Of a DNA stretch of 64,000 nucleotides, positions 45,714 to 55,700 are shown piece after piece. Made by a program: the position numbers and the translations under genes. Source of the DNA: Myxococcaceae bacterium (GTDB taxonomy: Bacteria; Myxococcota; Myxococcia; Myxococcales; Myxococcaceae); NCBI GenBank assembly GCA_016793095.1, contig JAEUJQ010000005.1, positions 152,766 to 216,765 on the forward strand. The letters are read 5' to 3'. The notes under the pieces are model-generated. The model was not told where the DNA came from. It did not search any database and worked only from the letters and a program-made list of their open reading frames with translations. Every line of letters starts with the position of its first letter. Within the stretch, counting starts at the first letter, position 1.

Positions 45714-47081
45714 ATGGAGACCTGGGCGCTCCTCGGTGCCTTCGTCCTCGTGCTCGCGAATGGCTTCTTCGTCGCGATCGAGTTCGCGCTCGTCAAGGTG
45801 CGCCCCACGCAGCTCGAGGCCCTCGTCGAGCAGGGGCGGCCGGGCGCCGTGGCGACCCTGGAGATGCGGAAGAACCTCGACGTCTGGCTGTCGGCGTCGC
45901 AGGTGGGCATCACCCTGGCCTCGCTGGCGCTGGGGTGGGTCGGGGAGCCCGCCTTCGCGCACCTGATCGAGCCGCTCGTCCTCAAGCTCGCGCCCGACAC
46001 CGCGGCGGCCCAGGCGATCGCGAAGACGATCGGCGTGGTGATCGCGTTCTCGATCATCACCTTCCTGCACATCGTCGTCGGCGAGCAGGTGCCGAAGACG
46101 ATCGCCATCGCGCGGGCCGAGAGCACCGCGCTCACGCTCTCGTGGCCGATGCGCGTCTTCCACGTCGTCGCCTTCCCGGTGATCTGGGTCCTCAACGCCG
46201 GCACGCGCGTCGTGCTGAAGCTGCTCGGGTTCGGCGCGACGTCAGGAGGGCACCACGAGGCCCACGGCGAAGACGAGCTGATGCTGATCCTGACGTCCTC
46301 GGCCGAGGCGGGGGCGATCGACGCCTCGCGCGCCGAGCTGCTCCAGCGCGCGCTGTCGATGGTCGAGAAGACCGCGCGCCAGGTGCTGGTGCCGCGTTCG
46401 CAGATGAGGTGCCTCGATCACCAGTTGACGCTCGAAGAGAACGTCGCCGCGGCGCAGGCCGCCGGCCACACCTGGATGCCCGTCATCCGAGGGTCGCTCG
46501 ATCGCGTCGAGGGCCTGGTGAACGTGAAGGAGATGCTCTTCCTGCTCGTCCGCGGCCAGCTCGAGAGCATCGTGCAGGTTCAGAAGCCGGTGCTCTTCGT
46601 GCCCGAGACGATCTCGCTCGAGCAGCTGCTCAGCGAGTTCAAGCGGCGCAACAAGCAGATCGCCGTGGTGGTGGACGAGCACGGAGGCACCTCGGGGCTC
46701 GTCACGATCGCCAACGTCGTCGCCGAGGTGGTGGGCAACATCGCCGAGCTCGGCCGCAAGGTGGAGCCGGTGAAGAGCCTGCCCGGCGGGCGCCTCGAGC
46801 TGCCCGGCACGGCGCAGCTCGACGATCTCGAGCACACCCTCGAGATCGAGTTCGACGTGGACAAGTCGCAGGTCACCACCATCGCCGGCTACCTGATGGC
46901 GAAGCTGGGGCGGGTGCCGGTGCCCGGCGACGTGTGGATGCACGAGCCCTTCCGCATTCACGTGGTGAAGACCGACGGCCCCCGCGTCCAGCTCGTCCGC
47001 ATCGAGCCGAGGGCCTCAACCGCCGCCGAGCCGGCGCCCGCGCGCAGCCCGCCCGTTCGACCGCCGCCCGCCGGGAGCTGA
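45714..47081 (+). CDS. CNNM/CorC-family (DUF21-CBS) membrane protein
   Basis: Protein of 455 aa with the cyclin-M-like transporter layout: three or four membrane helices in the DUF21 domain (1-180, with EFALVKVRPTQLEALVEQG, the GITLASLALGWVGEPAF loop and GEQVPKTIAIAR), two CBS domains (about 205-330, with HTWMPVIRGSLDRVEGLVNVKEML and IAVVVDEHGGTSGLVTIANVV), and a C-terminal CorC/HlyC domain (about 360-435). Family members export Mg2+ or Co2+, or stabilise envelopes; earlier names are 'hemolysin'. Pro-rich tail. Operon with the TPR gene. Confidence 0.9.
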   Translation: METWALLGAFVLVLANGFFVAIEFALVKVRPTQLEALVEQGRPGAVATLEMRKNLDVWLSASQVGITLASLALGWVGEPAFAHLIEPLVLKLAPDTAAAQAIAKTIGVVIAFSIITFLHIVVGEQVPKTIAIARAESTALTLSWPMRVFHVVAFPVIWVLNAGTRVVLKLLGFGATSGGHHEAHGEDELMLILTSSAEAGAIDASRAELLQRALSMVEKTARQVLVPRSQMRCLDHQLTLEENVAAAQAAGHTWMPVIRGSLDRVEGLVNVKEMLFLLVRGQLESIVQVQKPVLFVPETISLEQLLSEFKRRNKQIAVVVDEHGGTSGLVTIANVVAEVVGNIAELGRKVEPVKSLPGGRLELPGTAQLDDLEHTLEIEFDVDKSQVTTIAGYLMAKLGRVPVPGDVWMHEPFRIHVVKTDGPRVQLVRIEPRASTAAEPAPARSPPVRPPPAGS

Positions 47082-47308
47082 GCACGCGGGGAGTTGAGCG
47101 CGCCGGGAGCTGAGCACGCGCGGGAGTTGAGCACGCAGGAAGTTGAGCACGCAGGGAGTTGAGCACGCAGGGAGTTGAGCGCACCCGGGAGTGGAGTTGA
47201 GCGCGCCGGGAGTTGAGCACGCGCGGAAGTTGAGCGCGCCGGAAGTCGAGCACGCCCGGCGCTGAGCCGCCCGGAGCTGAACACGCAGGGAGGTGCGCAA
47301 CTCCCAGC
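47082..47308. repeat. Intergenic array of about 17-base repeats (GGGAGTTGAGCACGCA)
   Basis: From just after the CorC-like gene stop to the end of the convergent MutS-like gene, about 12-13 degenerate copies of GGGAGTTGAGCACGCA occur, in 15-19-base steps. Variants include GAGCTGAGCACGCG and GAAGTTGAGCGCGCC. The stop context of the gene itself (GAGCTGAGCAC) is the first copy, so the array probably grew from the gene end. Each unit carries TGA. No gene is present. Confidence 0.8.
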
Positions 47309-49114
47309 TCAGCTGTGAGGGACCACCACTCCCGCGCGCCGCAGGACCTCGAGGGCGTTGGTCGTGGTCACCACGCCCGGTCGCAGCGAGTAGTCGAACG
47401 TCATCTCGCCTTCGATCACCACATCACGGAAGTGCACGTTGCGCGTCTTGCCCGTCAGCTCCTGCTCGAGCTCGCAGAGCGCGAGATCGTGCGTCGTCAC
47501 CGCGCCCGCCGCGCCGAGCGAGAGCAGCTCCCGCATCAGGTGCTTCGAGGCCAGGCTGCGCTCCTTCGCGTTGGTGCCCATGAAGAGCTCGTCGAGCAGG
47601 AAGAGGCACGCGTTCGGGTGCGCGCGCGCCGTGTCGAGCAGCAGCTTGATGCGCTGCACCTCGGCGTAGAAGTACGACACGCCGCGCTCGAGCGAGTCCT
47701 TGACGCGCATCGAGGTCAACACCTGCGCCCGACCCACCCGGAACGAGGTGGCGGTCACCGGCAGCCCCGCCAGCGCCATCACCGTGGAGAGCCCCATCGT
47801 GCGCATCAGCGTCGTCTTCCCCGACATGTTCGAGCCGGTGATGATCAGCGCCTGCCCCGGGCCGTCGAGGGCCACGTCGTTGCGCACGGGCTTCTCGAGC
47901 AGCGGGTGGCCGAGGCCCTTCGCCTCGAAGGTGAAGCCCTCGTCGAGCACCTCGGGGAAGACGTCGGTGGGGCGCTCGAAGGTGTAGCCAGCGAACGCCG
48001 ACAGCGCCTCGAGCTGGGCGAGCGCGTCGAACCACCCACGCACGCCGCGGCCGTGCTCCGCGCGCCAGCGCTCGACGCGGAAGAGCACGTGCAGATCCCA
48101 CAGCGTCAGCACGTTGATGACCGGGTGCATCTGCCCCGAGTTCTTCAGCTCGGCGAAGCCCATCAGCCGGGCGAAGCGCGCGAGGCGCTCGGACACCGAC
48201 GGCCCGGCCGTCTGCACGCCCGCCTTCAGCGCCACCAGGCGCGGGTGGGTGAAGGTCTGCGCGTCGATGGCGGCGAAGGTCTCTTCGAAGCGCACGAAGC
48301 CCCTGTCACCCGAGGTGAGCGCCACCCACATGCGCTCGATGGGCGTCTTCGTGGCCTGCACCACGCCGAGCTGCAGCGCCGTGCCGATCCAGAAGGGCAG
48401 CGACGAGAGCTCCGAGAAGGCCGCGGCCAGCCCCGCGCCGATCGTGAAGACGGGCAGGGTGTGCGCCACCAGCCACGCCCACCGGATGCCGCCGAGGAAC
48501 GAGGGGGCCTCGGTCCACGCGATGAAGCGCGTCGGATCGGCCTTGTCCTCACCTGCGAGCCTGGCCTCGATCACGAGCCGCTGCCGGAAGTCGATCAGCG
48601 ACGCGAGCTCCCGCACCGCGCCCTGGCGCTCCCGCACCTCGGCGGCCGTCGGCGCGGCGCTCAAGAGCCACCTCGCGAGCTGGGCTTCGCCCGCCTTCGT
48701 CCCCGTGTCGTCGAGGCGCTGGAAGAGGCTGCCCTGGCCCAGCACGTCGAGATCCGTCGCGTAGAGGTGCGCGTCGGGCAGGTGCGCGGCGCCCTTCTCG
48801 GGGAAGCGATGCCAGCCTCCCGTCAAGCGCTCGAGGCCGCGCTCGTTGAGGGCCTTGCGCACCTTCTCGCGCGCCTCGCGGTTGAGCACCTTCGCGTGCA
48901 CCACCGCCAGCGCCACGTAGGCGCCCAGGGCCAGGAAGGACGCCAGCAGCGTGAGCCGCGGGAGCTTGTCGAAGATGACGAGGCCCAGCACGGCCAGGAA
49001 CGTGACGAACGCGAAGGTGCGCAGGTTCGCCAGCCACGCGCCTCGCCGATCCAGCGCTTCGAGCGCGCTCCTCGCGTCGTCCCGCCGCTGCGTGTAGGCC
49101 TGCGGTGCGTCCAT
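47309..49114 (-). CDS. Membrane MutS-like ATPase
   Basis: Protein of 601 aa with a MutS ATPase domain at the C-terminus: Walker A TGSNMSGKTT, LSTVMALAGLPVTATSF, the RVKDSLERGVSYFYAEVQRI segment and Walker B CLFLLDELFMGTNAKER, plus TTHDLAL. The MutS lever region precedes it. Unlike classic MutS it lacks the mismatch-recognition domain and has hydrophobic helices at about 32-75 and again near 220-260, so it is membrane-anchored. These stand-alone MutS-like proteins are widespread but of unknown function. The start at 49114 is preferred over 49123. A 223-bp gap separates it from the divergent lipoprotein gene. Confidence 0.88.
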   Translation of the reverse strand: MDAPQAYTQRRDDARSALEALDRRGAWLANLRTFAFVTFLAVLGLVIFDKLPRLTLLASFLALGAYVALAVVHAKVLNREAREKVRKALNERGLERLTGGWHRFPEKGAAHLPDAHLYATDLDVLGQGSLFQRLDDTGTKAGEAQLARWLLSAAPTAAEVRERQGAVRELASLIDFRQRLVIEARLAGEDKADPTRFIAWTEAPSFLGGIRWAWLVAHTLPVFTIGAGLAAAFSELSSLPFWIGTALQLGVVQATKTPIERMWVALTSGDRGFVRFEETFAAIDAQTFTHPRLVALKAGVQTAGPSVSERLARFARLMGFAELKNSGQMHPVINVLTLWDLHVLFRVERWRAEHGRGVRGWFDALAQLEALSAFAGYTFERPTDVFPEVLDEGFTFEAKGLGHPLLEKPVRNDVALDGPGQALIITGSNMSGKTTLMRTMGLSTVMALAGLPVTATSFRVGRAQVLTSMRVKDSLERGVSYFYAEVQRIKLLLDTARAHPNACLFLLDELFMGTNAKERSLASKHLMRELLSLGAAGAVTTHDLALCELEQELTGKTRNVHFRDVVIEGEMTFDYSLRPGVVTTTNALEVLRRAGVVVPHS

Positions 49115-49337
49115 GGACACCACGAGATAGTTCGGGTGCCCACCGCCCGCTCAGCCTGAAAGCATGACGCATGGCGACAAGCTCCGTCCAAGCCCTCGTC
49201 ACCACAGGGCATCGGGAGGGTTGACCGGCTGGGAGCCGGTGTGCGATTGGGTTCGAGAGAGTCTCGCCACGCGCGTGCCGGGCGCCTGACGAGCGAGTCG
49301 TGCAGCCGCAGTGAAGTCCCGAACGGAGAACTCCTCA

Positions 49338-52300
49338 ATGATGCACCGAACGCTCAGCCCACTCATCGTCGCGGCGTTGACCGCGCTCACCGTGGCCGGC
49401 TGCCGTTGTGAGCCGCCGGGCACCGGCCGGACCCGCGGGGAGCCCCGGCTGCTCGTCGAGACCGGCGGCGTGAACGTCGAGTCCGAGTCGCTCGACTTCG
49501 GTACGGTCCCCATGGGCAAGCGGGTGACGGCGACGATCTTCATCTCGAACGCCGCGTCTGGTCCGCTGCAGATCGAGGCGTGGGAGAAGGTGGGCGAAGG
49601 GCCCGCGGTGCAGCTGGGCCAGTCGCTGATGGAGCCGAACCCGGTCTTCGGCATCGAGTACGAGAAGGTCGAGATCTCTGGCGGCGACACCCTGAACGTG
49701 ACCGCCTTCTTCGAGCCGCCCAACGACCCCCGCACGCAGGTCGATCACGAGGTGCGCCTGGTGCTGAAGACGAGCAACTCGACCAAGGAGACCGTCGAGT
49801 TCGTCCTCAAGGGCAAGGGCATTCGGGGCGAGTGCGACCTGCCCGACCGCATCGACTTCGGCGCCGTCGCCCGGGGCGACAAGTTCTCGTACACCCAGGT
49901 GCTGAAGAACCCGCGCCCGATCGAGTCCCAGCCCCGCGTCGATCCCATCATGTCGTCGCAGGGCGACAACGTGTTCACCTTCACGCCCGACTCGCCGCGG
50001 GGCGAGTTCACCGTCGCGCCGGGCCGCGAGAAGAACGTCACCATCGAGTTCTCGCCGACCGAGGCCCGCGACTACTTCGCCACCGTCCGCATCCGCGCGG
50101 CTGACGGCTGTCCTGACAAGAACATCCGCCTCGTGGGGACCGGCGTCGATCAGGTGCTCTCGTGGATGCCGGGCACCGTGAACTTCGGCTACGTGCAGCC
50201 GGGCCTGCAGGTCACCCAGGAGGTCACCTTCCTCAACCAGAGCTTCCGCGACGTCACCATCTCGAACCTCGCCACGCGCGAGGGCTCGATCCCCAGCAAC
50301 ATCTACCGGGTGACCGCCGCCGACATGGGCGACACGACGAAGCTGACGGTGCCCAAAGCGACACGCAACGCCTCGACCAACCAGATCGTGGCCGGCAGCG
50401 CGAAGGTGACGCTGGCCTTCAGGCCGACGGTCCTCGGGCCGAAGCAGGGCAGCTTGATCGGCACGCCCGATCTCACCGCTCAGGCCATGATCAGCGTCTC
50501 CCTGCGCGGCTTCGGCGGTGGTCCCGACATCGATCTTTCGCCGGCCGGCACCCTGAACTTCGGCCGCATCGCGTGGTTCCAGGGCGCGAACTCGTTCGCC
50601 ACCCGCCGCCTGACGGTGCGCAACGTCGGCACGCGGCCGACGCCTGCTGATCCCGCCGCCAACCTGAAGCTCGGTGCGATGGGCGGGGGCAAGCCTTACT
50701 GGCGGGTGACGCCGAAGAACGCCGAGTCGCTCGCGAGCGAGATCTGCGTCGGCGCGTTCGATGCCATGACCAACACCTGCACGAACGATCTGCCCACCGT
50801 CGGCATGGGGGCGTACGACCCGTCGATCGGCATCGAGGCGTCCGGTGCGCGCGCGTCCCTCGACGTGCCGGTGCGCGTCACGCCGGCGAACACCACCGTC
50901 GGCGCCTCGGGCAACAAGGAGTGGGACGTCACGATCTTCTCGAACGACCCCGACGAGCCCGAGGTCACCGTGACCGTCACGGCCCGCCCGGTCGTGCTGC
51001 CGCCCTGTAACGCCTCGGTGACGCCGCTCAGCCTCGCGTATGGCGTGGTGACTCCGCCGAACAACAAGGACCTGACCTTCCAGATCTGCAACCAGGCGCC
51101 GGCCACGATGACCAGCGACATCTGCCTCATCACCAACCTCGATCTCGAGGCGGGAACCGACGCGATGTTCTCGCTGCCGGCGGGCGCCGTCGCCGAGAAG
51201 GAGCTCGCTCCCCAGGAATGCATGACGGTCATCACCCGCGCCTGGCCGCAGGGCATGTTGCCGGCGAACCCGACCAACGTGACGGGAGCCGTGTCGTTCA
51301 ACCTGTCGAACCCGACCCAGCCGCAGGGCAGGGTGCAGCTGACCGCCACGCTGGCGCCGAGCTGCCTGGTGATCTCGCCGTCCACCCTCGACTTCGGCAC
51401 CGTGAAGGCCGGCTGCAACTCTCCGGCGCGCAGCTTCCAGCTCTACAACGCCTGCCCGCAGCCGGTTCGCTGGGTGGGCTCGAGCCTGATCTCGGCCGCG
51501 GGCGTGCCGATGGGCGTCGGCGGCTGCACGAGCGCACGCTGCGACGAGTTCAGCGTCGCCACGGCGCCGATCGTCTCCGGCCTCCCGACCTGCACCGTCG
51601 GCGGCACGACGGGTCCGTGCCTCAACCAGGGCGGCACGCCGGTCACCTTCCAGCTCCGCTACCGCCCGCTCGACATCGGGGCCGACTCGGGCGCCTACCG
51701 CATTCAGGTCGTGCAGGCCGGTCAGCAGGTCGACTACCTCGTCACCCTGCAGGGCCGCGGCGACATGGACGGCAGTAACACCGACACCTTCCGCCAGGAC
51801 TCGCGCCCGAAGGCCGACATCCTGCTCGTGGTGGACGACTCGTGCTCGATGTCCGACAAGCAGATGCAGCTGGGCCAGAACTTCAGCTCGTTCATCAAGT
51901 TCGCCACCACGAGCCAGGTGGACTTCCAGATCGGCATCACCACCACCGACGCCGACGATGAGAACGCGTGCCCCAACTGCGTCAGCGGCGATCTCAAGGC
52001 GTCTCCTGCGCCGAACAGCACGAAGATCTTCACGCCCACCACGCCCAACCTCGAGATGCAGTTCGCGGCGACGGTGAACGTCGGCATCAACGGCTCGGCG
52101 ATCGAGACCTGCATGGCCCCGGCGGTGCGCGCGCTCACGGCGCCGAAGATCACCGACCCGGCGAAGAACGGCGGCCTGCTGCGGCCCGACGCCGTGCTCG
52201 CGGTCGTCTGTGTCACCGACGCGCAGGATCAGGCGAACCAGCCGGTGTCGTTCTATTTGAACCAGCTGCTCAACATCAAAGGCGTGCAGCGGCCCGGCGC

Positions 52301-52697
52301 GTTCTCGTACAACGTGATCGGCCCGTTCCTGCCATCGTCGCCCGGCAACTGCATCTACGACGGCAACGGCGACGACGGGAAGCACGTGCAGCTCGTGTCG
52401 CAGACCAACGGTGTGCGCGAGGAGATCTGCACCCCGACCTGGGCGACGGCCCTCGAGAACGTCGGCAAGAACGCGTTCGGCTTCCGCACGAACTTCTACC
52501 TGACGGGCACGCCCGATCTGCTCGGCGGCAACGTCATCACGGTCGAGATCGACGGGGTGAACCTGCCCGAGAACGACGCCCGCGGCGCGCGCGTGTGGCG
52601 GTACGACTCGGCGACGAACGCCATCATCTTCGAGCCCCTCTACGTGCCTGAGCCGGGCAGGACGATGACGGTGCACTACAAGGTCGCGTGCCTCTGA
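49338..52697 (+). CDS. Large lipoprotein with ASPM/HYDIN-like repeats and a VWA-like domain
   Basis: Surface lipoprotein of 1119 aa: signal sequence and LTVAGC lipobox (ATG 49338 after GGAGAA). The body holds five or so beta-sandwich modules of the choice-of-anchor D/ASPM type, each opening with a phrase like ESLDFGTVPMGKRVTATIFISN. Near 830 begins ADILLVVDDSCSMSDKQMQLGQNF, a von Willebrand A-like MIDAS motif (DxSxS variant). The last 100 residues resemble a beta-domain. Likely adhesion or surface binding. The gene precedes the 2082-aa protein with only an 83-base gap, so the three large genes may form an operon. Confidence 0.88.
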   Translation: MMHRTLSPLIVAALTALTVAGCRCEPPGTGRTRGEPRLLVETGGVNVESESLDFGTVPMGKRVTATIFISNAASGPLQIEAWEKVGEGPAVQLGQSLMEPNPVFGIEYEKVEISGGDTLNVTAFFEPPNDPRTQVDHEVRLVLKTSNSTKETVEFVLKGKGIRGECDLPDRIDFGAVARGDKFSYTQVLKNPRPIESQPRVDPIMSSQGDNVFTFTPDSPRGEFTVAPGREKNVTIEFSPTEARDYFATVRIRAADGCPDKNIRLVGTGVDQVLSWMPGTVNFGYVQPGLQVTQEVTFLNQSFRDVTISNLATREGSIPSNIYRVTAADMGDTTKLTVPKATRNASTNQIVAGSAKVTLAFRPTVLGPKQGSLIGTPDLTAQAMISVSLRGFGGGPDIDLSPAGTLNFGRIAWFQGANSFATRRLTVRNVGTRPTPADPAANLKLGAMGGGKPYWRVTPKNAESLASEICVGAFDAMTNTCTNDLPTVGMGAYDPSIGIEASGARASLDVPVRVTPANTTVGASGNKEWDVTIFSNDPDEPEVTVTVTARPVVLPPCNASVTPLSLAYGVVTPPNNKDLTFQICNQAPATMTSDICLITNLDLEAGTDAMFSLPAGAVAEKELAPQECMTVITRAWPQGMLPANPTNVTGAVSFNLSNPTQPQGRVQLTATLAPSCLVISPSTLDFGTVKAGCNSPARSFQLYNACPQPVRWVGSSLISAAGVPMGVGGCTSARCDEFSVATAPIVSGLPTCTVGGTTGPCLNQGGTPVTFQLRYRPLDIGADSGAYRIQVVQAGQQVDYLVTLQGRGDMDGSNTDTFRQDSRPKADILLVVDDSCSMSDKQMQLGQNFSSFIKFATTSQVDFQIGITTTDADDENACPNCVSGDLKASPAPNSTKIFTPTTPNLEMQFAATVNVGINGSAIETCMAPAVRALTAPKITDPAKNGGLLRPDAVLAVVCVTDAQDQANQPVSFYLNQLLNIKGVQRPGAFSYNVIGPFLPSSPGNCIYDGNGDDGKHVQLVSQTNGVREEICTPTWATALENVGKNAFGFRTNFYLTGTPDLLGGNVITVEIDGVNLPENDARGARVWRYDSATNAIIFEPLYVPEPGRTMTVHYKVACL

Positions 52698-52780
52698 GTG
52701 TGGGTCCGCTTCGCTTTTGGCCGGTCGCAGGGACGGGTCGTGGTAAGGCCCGCGCCATCGCAGTCTTCGGGAGAAACGCT

Positions 52781-55700
52781 GTGAAGAACGTCAGTCTGGC
52801 AGTGCTGGCCGTGCTCGTCGTGTCGTCGGAGGCGGCGGCGCAGCTCCCGCCCTTCACCCGAACCTCGCAGCCCTACACCCCGATCACCGGCGGCACTGCG
52901 TTGAGCTTCTCGAACTCCGACGAGGGCGTGGTGCCGATCCAGTTGCCGTTCGGCTTCCCGTACAACGGCGCGACCTACCAGACCGTCTACGTGCACGTGA
53001 ACGGGCAGATCCTGGTCACGCTGCCCTCGAGCTGCACCCCCGGCGCGACGAGCTGCACCACCTTCACGACCATCAGCCCGATCCCCACGCCGACGGGCTC
53101 GGTCCAGAACCACATCTCGGCGTTCTGGGACGACGCCGAGATCGGCGCTTCCACGGTGGTGCGGGTGCTCAGCACGCCCGCGAAGGTGACCGTGGAGTGG
53201 GCGAACCTCGAGGACTTCAGCAACCAGTGGACGGCGTCGTTCCAGATCGCGCTGGAGCCCTCGGGCAACTTCTCGATCCACTACGGCGCGATGACGGGCA
53301 CCAGCGCCTCGGGCGTGGCAGGCTACCAGGCCGGCTCCATCGGCTATGCGGTGCTGGGGGCGACCTGCTCCCCGACGCTGCAATCGGGCTGCTGCGGTTC
53401 GGCGAGCAACACCGCCCGGTGCACCAACGCCAACTACGTCGCCGACACCCTCATCTCGACCGAGCCGCCGCTGAGCCCCGATCTCATCGCCCAGTCGGTC
53501 CGGGTCTCGAACTTCCAGACGGTGCAGCCCTCGAACGATCTGTCGATGACCGTCACCGTGCGCGCGAACAACTACTCGCGCAGCCCGGCGAACAACTGGT
53601 CGTGGCGGGCGTTCCTGTCGCCCGACCCGTTCCGTGATCCGCCCGACGGCGGCCCCGGCCTCCCTGACGGCGGCTCGGGCGCGAACGACATTCCGCTCGA
53701 TCCCGAGTCGAGCAGCAACTCGCTGACGCCGCAGGGCCAGCAGGACTTCACCGCCAACGTCACCACCTCGAGCCCGCCGCCGGCTGGCGACTACTTCGTG
53801 ATCGTGCAGCTCGACACGCAGAACGCGGTCGCCGAGGTCTCTGAGGTGAACAACGTCGCCATTCTGCCCTACGCGATCACCGGCGGCGTCGATCTGGTCT
53901 CCACCGCGATCACCGGAGTGCCGACCAGCGGCCCCGACGCGGTGGACCCTGTGCGGCTCCAGTACTTCAACCGCGGCGGCCAGAGCGCCGGCACCCTCGA
54001 CTACCGCATCCTGCTCAGCGCGACCCGCGACGCCGGGCTGATCGTCTATCCAGATGGTGGGTCGGTCGATCTGCTGCCTGACGGCGGCGAGGGGCCGGGT
54101 CCGGTGTCCATGCGGCTCATTCACCGGGGCACCCGGGCCGTCACGGGAGGCGAGACGGTGGACGAGATGGTCAACGTGACGATGCCGCCGGACGCCCCGC
54201 AGGGTGAGTACTTCTACGTGCTGCAGATCGACCCTGCCGGCCTCATCACCGAGGCGAACGAGCGGAACAACGTCGTCTTCTCGTCAGGCCGGGTGGACAT
54301 CAAGCGGGCCGATCTGCTCCTCGAGGCGATCGACGTGATCGACGTCTCGACGCGGGTGCCCGTGCGTAGCGTCCTCTTCGGGGAGCAGTACAAGGCGGTG
54401 GTGCGGTTCAGGAACCAGGGTGGAGGCGCTGCGCGCAACTACCGCATCGGCGTGATCCTCTCGACCGACAGCACGCTCTCGCTGCTGTCGGACCTCATCC
54501 TCGCCGAGGAGATCGTCGCCCAGACGCAGTCAGCCATGACCAGCACCACCCTCGAGATCCCCTTCACCCTCCCGCTCGTCGATCGGGTGGACGCGGGCCT
54601 CCCGAGCGGGAACTACTACGTCTTCGTGTCCCTCGACACGTTGGGCGTGGTGGTGGAGTCGAACAAGGGGAACAACTCGGCGAACATCGGGCCGGTCCGC
54701 GCGCTCTCGCCTGCGCCCGACTACGCGCTCTCGGCCCTCCAGGCTCCGGCCAGCGCTGGCATCGGTGAGGTGATCCCCGTGTTCCGCACCATTCGCAACA
54801 TCGGGAACCGGCCCGCGCCGCAGGTGCCGTACCGCTTCTTCGCGTCGGCGAACACGATCATCACCACCAGCGACGTGCCGCTCGAGATCCAGCTCGGTGA
54901 TGGCGGCGTCTCGCTGGCTGGCGACGTGGCCCTGCCGAGTGGGGGCGGCGACTCGCGCACCGAGCTCGTGAAGCTGCCCGCGGGCATGCCGCCGGGCCAG
55001 TACTACGTCGGGTGTGTCGTCGATCCTGCCAACACGCTCGTCGAGCTCAACAAGGCCAACAACTCGTTCTCGTCGAACCCGGTGCAGGTGGTGCAGTCGT
55101 CCTTGCGGATCCTCGACGTGCAGCTGCCCGATTCGACGGTGGGCCGCTCGTACTTCTACCGGCTGTCGGCCTCGGGCGAAGAAGGCGCTTCGACGTGGGC
55201 AGTGGACGCCAGCCAGGGAGCGCTGCCTCCCGGCCTCACGCTGTCGCCCAGCGGCGATCTGACGGGCACGCCTTCGGGCATGGGCGGCACGGGGGTTCGG
55301 GCCTTCACCGTCACGCTCACCAACAACGGGCGGACGGCGTCGGCGCGGCTCGTCATGCGGGTGCTTCCGCCGACCTCTCAGGTCGAGATCACCACCGCGT
55401 CGATCCCCGCGATCGTCAACAGCCCGTCGGCTGCGCTCCAGTTCCCGCTCGGCGCGGCTGGTGGCTCCCGCCCGTACTCCTGGCGCGTCGCGCAGGGCAC
55501 GCTGCCTCCGGGCATCACCTTCAACGTGGACGGGGTCCTCGGCGGGGCTCCACGCGCTGGCACGCCCGACGGCGTCACCCGCGTCACCTTCGAGGTGCGT
55601 GACGCCACCGGCGGCGCGACCCGCCGTGAGCTGCAGCTGCGGCTGGTGGCTGCCGGCTCGATCGTGCTGCGCACCACGCGGCTGCCCGACGCGGTGGTGG

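Noticed and set aside
47082..47308. 17-bp repeats considered as CRISPR or iteron origin
   Set aside because: Units abut each other with no spacers, and no replication gene is nearby.
49335..52676. 1113-codon minus-strand frame opposite the lipoprotein
   Set aside because: Arg/His-rich shadow without a start context; the plus strand has lipobox, ASPM-like repeats and VWA motif.
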